DNA of 64,000 bases from Clostridia bacterium (GTDB taxonomy: Bacteria; Bacillota; Clostridia; Oscillospirales; CAG-272), in contig JAFTNU010000045.1 in NCBI GenBank assembly GCA_017451735.1, positions 1 to 64,000 of the forward strand, written 5' to 3'. The notes under the pieces are model-generated. The model was not told the origin of the DNA, searched no databases, and worked only from the letters and a program-made list of their open reading frames with translations. Positions 58,447 through 64,000 of this stretch are shown piece by piece. The translations under genes were made by a program, and so were the position numbers. Each line of letters begins with the position of its first letter. The stretch's first letter is position 1.

Positions 58447-59522
58447 TGATTATCCCAATACGCACAAATTCCTTTTTGTATTTTCTGCAAGTATCCACCT
58501 TTGTAATATACATATGTATTTGAAACAGTGCTATATGTCGCTGTAAAAGAATGCAAATAACCTAACTCTGAAACCGAGTTCTCATTAGAATCAGGATCCA
58601 TGATATAAACATATTCACTCGAGACGTGTACACCATATATTATTACCACATGATCGCTAAGGGCACCAATAATAGGATAGCCCGCTTTGAAATTGGTGGT
58701 CATGGTTCCTAAACTTGGAACAACACTTTTGTATGAATATGACAATCCATATGTACTAAGAACGGTTACAATAGAATCGCCACTTTGGGCAACATTAAAT
58801 GTATCACCTAAATAACTTCTGGCAACATCTACATCAGTTAAATTTGTACCATTTTTATAATTCACAATGCAGGCCACACATGCAGCCCAACAGGTTAAAC
58901 TATGACTTTGCGGAACAATCGAAACGGAACAACCATAATAGATAGGTATCCGCGCGTTTTTATTGCTAGACGAATAATTGGCAGATACCGCGTTGTCCAT
59001 ATTTTCAAGTACAATATTTGTTGTAGAGGGCAAAATCACACTTTCAGATATAGAAAGTCTCTCGTCATCTTGCCAGTTGGTCTCACTAATTAAAGTAAAG
59101 TTTTTACCATCATATATATAGGCACCATCACAACCAAATACAATAGCGAAATCAGTACTGTTTGAAACCATAGAATTGATTTTTTGAGCATATTCGATTG
59201 TCAATTGATAATTGGAATTTTCTGTATCATCTATTTTAATTGCGAACATTTTTAACTCGTCTTCAATCAATAAAGGATAACACTGGTAACATTCAACAAA
59301 ACCATTTACAGTATAATTATAGCAATGTATGGGTCTACCAATTTCAAAATTTTCGAAGTTTACATTAGATAACCCATATTCATGCTTTACTTCTTCTAAT
59401 CCTTGCAATGCAGAGATTAAATTTGAATCCACATCATTTTCCGCAAAAGCGCTAATATTCAAGGACAAAGCGAGCAACACCAATGCTAATGCGAAGCATG
59501 TGATTTTTTTAATATTTCTCAT
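58443..59522 (-). CDS. Secreted papain-like (C39-type) cysteine peptidase
   Basis: The 359-residue exported protein has a signal peptide cleaved near AFA27. Residues about 30-175 may be a propeptide or binding region. The peptidase part starts SIVPQSHSLTCWAACVACIV with catalytic Cys211. The His291 in LSDHVVIIYGV and Asp309 in YIMDPDS complete the triad in Peptidase_C39_2 order. The gene is AT-rich compared with its neighbours, which together with the coupled lipoprotein suggests acquisition. The target is unknown. GGGAG precedes the ATG. Confidence 0.85.
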   Translation of the reverse strand: MRNIKKITCFALALVLLALSLNISAFAENDVDSNLISALQGLEEVKHEYGLSNVNFENFEIGRPIHCYNYTVNGFVECYQCYPLLIEDELKMFAIKIDDTENSNYQLTIEYAQKINSMVSNSTDFAIVFGCDGAYIYDGKNFTLISETNWQDDERLSISESVILPSTTNIVLENMDNAVSANYSSSNKNARIPIYYGCSVSIVPQSHSLTCWAACVACIVNYKNGTNLTDVDVARSYLGDTFNVAQSGDSIVTVLSTYGLSYSYKSVVPSLGTMTTNFKAGYPIIGALSDHVVIIYGVHVSSEYVYIMDPDSNENSVSELGYLHSFTATYSTVSNTYVYYKGGYLQKIQKGICAYWDNQ

Positions 59523-59759
59523 AGTAACTCCCTTCTGTTTTACATATTTGATTTCTACAAACTAAACATAAATTCTACCAATAACCAAAAACATTGGATA
59601 CACCTCCTTTAATTTCACTTTCATTATAAAATAACTTCAAAATAAAGTCAACGCGAATTTTGTCGAAACAAAAGTATAAATTAGGCAATAAAAAGTAACG
59701 CTCAGGAATTTGTTACATAAAATTTAATAAACAAATCTTTGCCATTTTGCCGAAAAGTG

Positions 59760-59788
59760 TTGATTTTTGACAAGATATATGCTAAAAT
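59760..59788 (+). promoter_or_regulatory. Promoter of the DUF1508 gene
   Basis: TTGATT (59760-59765), 17 bp, TAAAAT (59783-59788), ahead of GGGAGGG and the ATG at 59820. The remaining 240 bases of the divergent intergenic region are AT-rich without a gene. Confidence 0.55.
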
Positions 59789-59819
59789 AAGATCAAAGAA
59801 CATAAGGGAGGGATCACCA

Positions 59820-60617
59820 ATGTTTGGATTATTTAAAAAGAAACGCAAGGTTGCCGAAAAAAAAGCGGAGCCTGCAGAGAAGACCGTGGCCACCCAGGCT
59901 GAGCCTGCAAAAAAGGCCGAGCCTGCAGAGAAAAAGACCGTGGCCATCCAGGCTGAGCCTGCGAAAAATGCCGAAGCTGCAGAGAAGAAGACCGTAGTCG
60001 CCCAGGCTGAGCCTGCAAAAAAGGCCGAGCCTGCAGAGAAGAAGACCGTAGCCACCCAGGCTGAGCCTGCAAAAAAGGCCGAACCTGCAGAGAAGAAGGC
60101 CGTAGTCGCCCAGGCTGAGCCCGCAAAAAAGGATGAGCCTGCAAAGAAAGCGGCTCCCGCCCCCAAAGCGGCCGAGTCAAAGGCCGAAGTAAAGCCCGCC
60201 GTCGACGAGATCACCGAGGCAGCCATCACCGGCAAGGGTATGTTTGAGGTCAAACGCGCCAGCGACGGCCGTTATATGTTCAACGTCCGCGCCGGCAACA
60301 CCCAGATCATTGCCAGTTCCCAGATGTACACGGCCATGGCTTCCTGCCGCAACGGCATCAAGAGCGTTGGTGTCAACGCCCCCATCGCCCCCATCGAGGA
60401 CCAGACGCTTGCCACTGTGAATAAGGAAAAATGCCCCAAGTTCCAGATCTATTTTGACAAGGGCGGCAAATACCGTTTCAACCTGCTGGCCGCCAACGGG
60501 GATAACATCCTCTCCTGCACCCAGGGATACACCCGCAAGTCCAGTTGCCAGAACGGCATCAAGAGCGTGATCAACAACGCCAACGCGGCAGTGGTTCTGC
60601 TGGGTGAGGATGACTGA
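59820..60617 (+). CDS. DUF1508 (YegP-like) protein with Lys/Ala/Pro/Glu repeats
   Basis: The 265-residue protein has three parts. A basic start MFGLFKKKRKVAEKK is followed by about five copies of an 18-residue unit (AEPAKKAEPAEKKTVATQ), a disordered linker. Then come two DUF1508/YegP modules: GMFEVKRASDGRYMFNVRAG with ASCRNGIKSVG, and KFQIYFDKGGKYRFNLLAAN with SSCQNGIKSVI. YegP-like modules are small dimer-forming beta-alpha units of unknown function. No signal peptide is found, so it is cytoplasmic. The ATG at 59820 follows GGGAGGG; upstream codons of the frame overlap the promoter. Confidence 0.88.
   Translation: MFGLFKKKRKVAEKKAEPAEKTVATQAEPAKKAEPAEKKTVAIQAEPAKNAEAAEKKTVVAQAEPAKKAEPAEKKTVATQAEPAKKAEPAEKKAVVAQAEPAKKDEPAKKAAPAPKAAESKAEVKPAVDEITEAAITGKGMFEVKRASDGRYMFNVRAGNTQIIASSQMYTAMASCRNGIKSVGVNAPIAPIEDQTLATVNKEKCPKFQIYFDKGGKYRFNLLAANGDNILSCTQGYTRKSSCQNGIKSVINNANAAVVLLGEDD
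59875..60145 (+). repeat. 54-bp in-frame coding repeats
   Basis: Five to six units of about 54 bp within the DUF1508 gene, nearly identical at the DNA level (GCTGAGCCTGCAAAAAAGGC, then CGAGCCTGCAGAGAAGAAGA). Differences are mostly single bases, so the array is young and probably length-variable. Confidence 0.85.
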
Positions 60618-60643
60618 AAAGTCCCATAGCGTTACATAAAACC

Positions 60644-60681
60644 AATCCCCCGCCACCTGTGAACACAGGTGGCGGGGGATT
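60644..60681. terminator. Bidirectional terminator
   Basis: AATCCCCCGCCACCTGTG (60644-60661) / 60664-60681, perfect 18-bp stem with a two-base loop. It ends the DUF1508 gene and may also end the convergent AMP-binding gene. Confidence 0.85.
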
Positions 60682-60796
60682 TTCGCTTCTTCGTCACGCC
60701 GATGATGTGAGCGACCTCAAAGAGGGGGCTCCTTAATTTCCACTATACTACAGTAGGCTTTCTCGGAGGGAACCGTCGCGTCAGCCTCTGCGGAGG

Positions 60797-62455
60797 TTAT
60801 TGCAATATCCCCTTTTTCTCCGCGGCGAATTCCGCAGCCACGGCGGCACGGCGGACACGACCGGCGGCATCCTTTGGGAAGGGCTTTTCCCTAAGGGCGT
60901 AACAACCGATCTGCTGATACAGGGGGAGTTCGTTGTTGATCTGAGCGATCCATTCGTCAATGGCGGCCTCCGCGTCTGCTTCTGCCGCATAGGTCTCATC
61001 GGGCAGGATCACGGCCGCAGGCTCGCTGTCGCGGGTCTCCCCGTTGAGAGTTCCCACCACCACAGCCTCTTTGATAAAGGGGCTCTGGCATAGCAGGCGC
61101 TCCAACGCCTCGGGGCAGATGAGCCTGCCGCCCAGGGTCTCGATGCAGTTCTGCCGACGGCCCAAGATATACAGGAACCCGTCATCATCGATCCTGCCGA
61201 TGTCGCCTGTGTAATACCAACCGCCGTTCAGGGCTTTTGCAGTCAACTCGGGATCGTTCAGATACCCCAACATGACATTTTCGCCCTTATAGCGAATCTC
61301 ACCGCTGCCATCGGGCTGTGCATTGTAAATATCCAGCATGGTGCCGGGAAAGGCAAGACCTGCCGCCCCATCGCGGTAGCGGTCGTCGCGGTTTAAGGCC
61401 GCAAGACCGGCACACTCGGTCATACCGTAGCCCTGAACGGCCAATACACCCAGTCGGCGCAGTCCCTTTTGTACAGAGGCATCCATGGCGCCGCCCAGGA
61501 TCAGCATCCGCCTGAGGTTACCGCCAAAATAGGCCCGATCCCGCGCCAGCAGCCTTTCCTTCATGGCCTGACGGACAGAAAGTGGCCGAACGGGTTCGGA
61601 AACGGCAATATAGCGCCGCACCCGAGCCTCTCTTCCCTCCTTTTGGATATTTGCCATACACTTGCGGTAAAGCGCCTCGGCAATAAAGGGAAGGGTGACC
61701 ATACAGGTGGGATGGATCTCACGCATATTGGTCAACAGGCTGTGGAGCCCCTCGGCAAAGGCCACCGTAGCACCGTAGTAAAGGGGCGCCAGGAATCCGC
61801 ATACACACTCGTACGCATGGGACAAGGGCAAATGGGAAAGAAAGACATCCTCGGTATCGATGGCCATCATTTCACCCATGTTCCGTAAGGTGGCAAGGAT
61901 GTTTTGATGAGAAAGCATAACACCCTTCACGGTACCGGGTGTAAAAAAGAGAGTGGCAAGGCCGTCGGGATCGAGAGCGGGCGCGGGAACGGCATAATCC
62001 CCCGAGGCCAGACGGCGCTTACCCTCTGTCACAAGGGCGGGATACTTGTCAAAGCAGACGGCAGTCACCCCGGTCAGGGCCTTACGCTTCCGCCGCTCGG
62101 CAGGTGAATAGAGAATGGCAGTGATCCCCGCCGCCTTGGCAATGGCCACCATATCTCGGGTGCGCATGGCATCGTCCACGGGAACGGGAACCGCCCCCAA
62201 AAGGATGGTCGCCATATAGGAAAGTGCCCAACGGTATGCGTTTTCGCCTACAATCAGCACCCGTTCCCCGGGGGCGATACGACTGCTGAGCATCAGCGCC
62301 AGCGCCTTAGCCTCCTTGGCATACCGGGCATAAGAAATATCCTGATAAATGCCGTCCCTTTTATCACGGAACGCACTTTTCGTGCCGTAACGGCGGGCAC
62401 AGTCCTCTAAAAATTCCCGCAGATCGCGGAGCTTTGTCTCACGGGGTTCTGTCAT
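60797..62455 (-). CDS. AMP-binding (acyl-CoA synthetase-like) protein with shortened P-loop
   Basis: The 552-residue adenylate-forming-fold protein has A5-like VQGYGMTECAGLAALN, YTGDIGRIDDDGFLYILGR (A7/A8) and the C-terminal lysine region DAAGRVRRAA at A10, where the expected Lys is not obvious. The A3 phosphate loop, normally YTSGTTGxPKG, reads FTPGTVKG (171-178), lacking three residues. It otherwise resembles long-chain acyl-CoA ligases. AAGGAGG ahead of the ATG at 62455 fixes the start. It lies 23 bases after comM on the same strand. Whether it still activates an acid is doubtful. Confidence 0.82.
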   Translation of the reverse strand: MTEPRETKLRDLREFLEDCARRYGTKSAFRDKRDGIYQDISYARYAKEAKALALMLSSRIAPGERVLIVGENAYRWALSYMATILLGAVPVPVDDAMRTRDMVAIAKAAGITAILYSPAERRKRKALTGVTAVCFDKYPALVTEGKRRLASGDYAVPAPALDPDGLATLFFTPGTVKGVMLSHQNILATLRNMGEMMAIDTEDVFLSHLPLSHAYECVCGFLAPLYYGATVAFAEGLHSLLTNMREIHPTCMVTLPFIAEALYRKCMANIQKEGREARVRRYIAVSEPVRPLSVRQAMKERLLARDRAYFGGNLRRMLILGGAMDASVQKGLRRLGVLAVQGYGMTECAGLAALNRDDRYRDGAAGLAFPGTMLDIYNAQPDGSGEIRYKGENVMLGYLNDPELTAKALNGGWYYTGDIGRIDDDGFLYILGRRQNCIETLGGRLICPEALERLLCQSPFIKEAVVVGTLNGETRDSEPAAVILPDETYAAEADAEAAIDEWIAQINNELPLYQQIGCYALREKPFPKDAAGRVRRAAVAAEFAAEKKGILQ

Positions 62456-62478
62456 AAGTAGCAACCTCCTTGGGCGTA

Positions 62479-64000
62479 TCATGTATTCCAATATTTACGG
62501 TCGAGACTGCGCAGCTGAATGGCCTCGGCAATATGCTCGGCGCGGATGATCTCGCTTTCGTCCAGATCCGCCACCGTGCGGGCCACCCGCATGATGCGGT
62601 CATAGCCTCGCGCGGAAAGACCCATACGGTCATAGGCACTGCGCAAAATGGCGGTAGCCGCCTCGTCGGCAACGCAATACTTACGGATGCCGGATGCATC
62701 CAGCTGAGCGTTGCAGAAGATTCCCTTCTCCCCTTGCATACGGGCGGCGGCAAAGCGTCTGGCACGGATGACCCGCTCCCGCACGGTGGCGGAGGTCTCG
62801 GCACCCGATTCCCTGGCCGAAAGCTCGTCATAGGAAAGGGAGGGCAGCTCCACCTCGATATCGATGCGATCCAGGAGCGGCCCACTGATGCGGGACACAT
62901 AGCGCTTTACATCATTCGGTGAGCAGCTGCAGGGCTTGGTGGGATGACCGAAATAGCCGCAACGGCAGGGATTCATGGCCCCCACCAGCATAAAGGAGCA
63001 CGGAAAGGTGACCCGTCCGCTGGCGCGGGTGATGGTCACACGTCTGTCCTCAAGCGGTTGACGCAGGGTATCGGTCACGGTCTTGGGGAATTCGGGCAAT
63101 TCATCAAGAAAAAGCACCCCGTTATGGGCCAAAGACACCTCACCCGGGGTGGGATTGGCTCCGCCGCCCACCAGGCTGACCGCCGACATGGTGTGATGGG
63201 GAGAACGAAACGGACGGGCCGCCAGCAGGGATTGCGTGGCAGGGAGCGTTCCGGCCACCGAATGGACCTTGGTGGTCTCGATGGCCTCGTCAAAGGTCAG
63301 GGGCGGGAGAATGGTGGGCAGTCGCTTGGCCAGCATCGACTTGCCCGTACCGGGCGGGCCGATGAGCAGGATGTTATGTCCCCCTGCGGCGGCGATCTCC
63401 ATGGCCCGCTTTGCCATGGATTGCCCCCTCACGTCGGCAAAATCCACAGCGCTCTGCAGCGCGGCGTCGGAAAAGGCGGCGCGGTCCATGACCACAGGGG
63501 CGATGAGCTCCTCCCCGTTGAGATGGGCAACCAGCGTGCGCATATCGGTGAGCGGATAAACGGTGATCCCCTCCACAGCCGCCGCCTCGCGGGCGTTCTC
63601 GGCAGGAACAAACATCTGGGTAAGCCCCGCCTCCTTGGCAGCCACACACATGGAAAGCGCCCCTCGCACGGCACGGACATTGCCCGACAAGGACAGCTCC
63701 CCGACAAAGCAGGAACGGGAAAGATCAACGCTGTGGCGGATGATGCCCGCACAACGGAAAATACCGGTCAGAATGGCCACATCAAAGGCCGAGCCCTCTT
63801 TTTTGCGATCGGCGGGAGCCAGGTTGACGGTAAGCGCATGGGAGGGAAAGCGGAATCCGCTGTTCCGTGCCGCGGTGCGCACCCGCTCCTTTGCCTCTTT
63901 GACGGCAAGATCGGGCAGTCCCACGATCTCAAACTCCGCCATACGCTCCTGGGCGTCGCATTCCACGCTGACGATGAATCCGTCAATACCCGCAAGTCCT
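62479..64000 (-). CDS. YifB/ComM family Mg-chelatase-like AAA ATPase (5' end missing)
   Basis: The visible part is over 500 residues. It contains the ComM N-terminal domain (GFIVSVECD..., [34 protein letters not shown]), Walker [31 protein letters not shown] (Walker B), the zinc-like [16 protein letters not shown] and a C-terminal domain with [20 protein letters not shown]. ComM is a branch-migration helicase for natural transformation and recombination. The gene continues beyond base 64000, so only the first residues are missing. It is followed by the AMP-binding gene, possibly in one transcript. Confidence 0.93.
   Translation of the reverse strand, partial: GLAGIDGFIVSVECDAQERMAEFEIVGLPDLAVKEAKERVRTAARNSGFRFPSHALTVNLAPADRKKEGSAFDVAILTGIFRCAGIIRHSVDLSRSCFVGELSLSGNVRAVRGALSMCVAAKEAGLTQMFVPAENAREAAAVEGITVYPLTDMRTLVAHLNGEELIAPVVMDRAAFSDAALQSAVDFADVRGQSMAKRAMEIAAAGGHNILLIGPPGTGKSMLAKRLPTILPPLTFDEAIETTKVHSVAGTLPATQSLLAARPFRSPHHTMSAVSLVGGGANPTPGEVSLAHNGVLFLDELPEFPKTVTDTLRQPLEDRRVTITRASGRVTFPCSFMLVGAMNPCRCGYFGHPTKPCSCSPNDVKRYVSRISGPLLDRIDIEVELPSLSYDELSARESGAETSATVRERVIRARRFAAARMQGEKGIFCNAQLDASGIRKYCVADEAATAILRSAYDRMGLSARGYDRIMRVARTVADLDESEIIRAEHIAEAIQLRSLDRKYWNT

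Overview
The window looks like a chromosomal segment from a Gram-positive, probably gut- or fermenter-dwelling member of the Bacillota, class Clostridia. The basis is strong AGGAGG ribosome sites, consensus TTGACA/TATAAT promoters with 17-bp spacers, many AraC regulators paired with intracellular glycoside hydrolases, MATE and DUF998 genes, a short ThiI without rhodanese domain, YmdB and ComM/YifB. I cannot place it below class. Most genes are of moderate G+C. More AT-rich patches (about 2.2-3.4, 28.7-31, 40.2-41.3 and 58.4-59.8 kb) look like later arrivals. There is no phage, CRISPR array, rRNA or recognisable transposase gene.

Layout. 0-6 kb: a 174-bp-period tandem repeat, MATE exporter, MerR regulator, P-loop kinase, DUF998 membrane protein, then an aldo/keto reductase-flavodoxin pair behind a MerR-type 19-bp-spacer promoter, and a nuclease/phosphatase-fold enzyme. 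6.5-15.6 kb: a repeat element and a six-gene minus-strand operon (uxaC, mannonate oxidoreductase, M55 peptidase, GH39, GH115-like, GH94) that fits uptake and breakdown of glucuronic-acid-bearing xylan fragments. 15.8-19.6 kb: DUF2007, thiI and two COG0523 GTPases, one with a roughly 100-residue His/Asp-rich linker. 19.7-28.5 kb: housekeeping enzymes, a lipoprotein, an XRE/DUF6809 pair with two operators, a tocopherol-cyclase-like protein, and a divergent FAD enzyme/AraC pair.

28.6-39.9 kb: two glycan loci. The first is GH30 with AraC. The second is a four-gene operon (sugar isomerase-like, SASA esterase, beta-helix protein, GH106-like) divergent from an AraC gene. 39.9-42.5 kb: a repeat-rich stretch with an AT-rich coiled-coil membrane protein gene, a candidate rod-shaped non-coding RNA in its leader, and tRNA-Arg(CCG), tRNA-Ala(CGC) and tRNA-Gln(CTG). 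42.5-51.7 kb: GH5 with AraC, AraC with a sugar isomerase, and a DeoR regulator divergent from a pentose-phosphate/glycerol-phosphate operon (ulaE-like, araD, araM, GDPD). 51.8-64 kb: a 1417-residue secreted beta-helix/SASA protein, AraC, SGNH hydrolase, a C39-like protease with a lipoprotein, a DUF1508 protein with 54-bp coding repeats, an AMP-binding protein with a shortened P-loop, and a 5'-truncated comM.

The most unusual signals are: (1) a promoter-to-terminator RNA unit at about 40996-41199 with a perfect 15-bp terminal stem and nested helices; (2) tRNA-Gln and tRNA-Arg 3' ends each built into a perfect 68-bp DNA palindrome (32-nt arms, 4-nt loop), so that an inverted copy of the tRNA end lies beyond the terminator; (3) a family of hairpin-chain repeats sharing the word GACGAATAG next to these palindromes.
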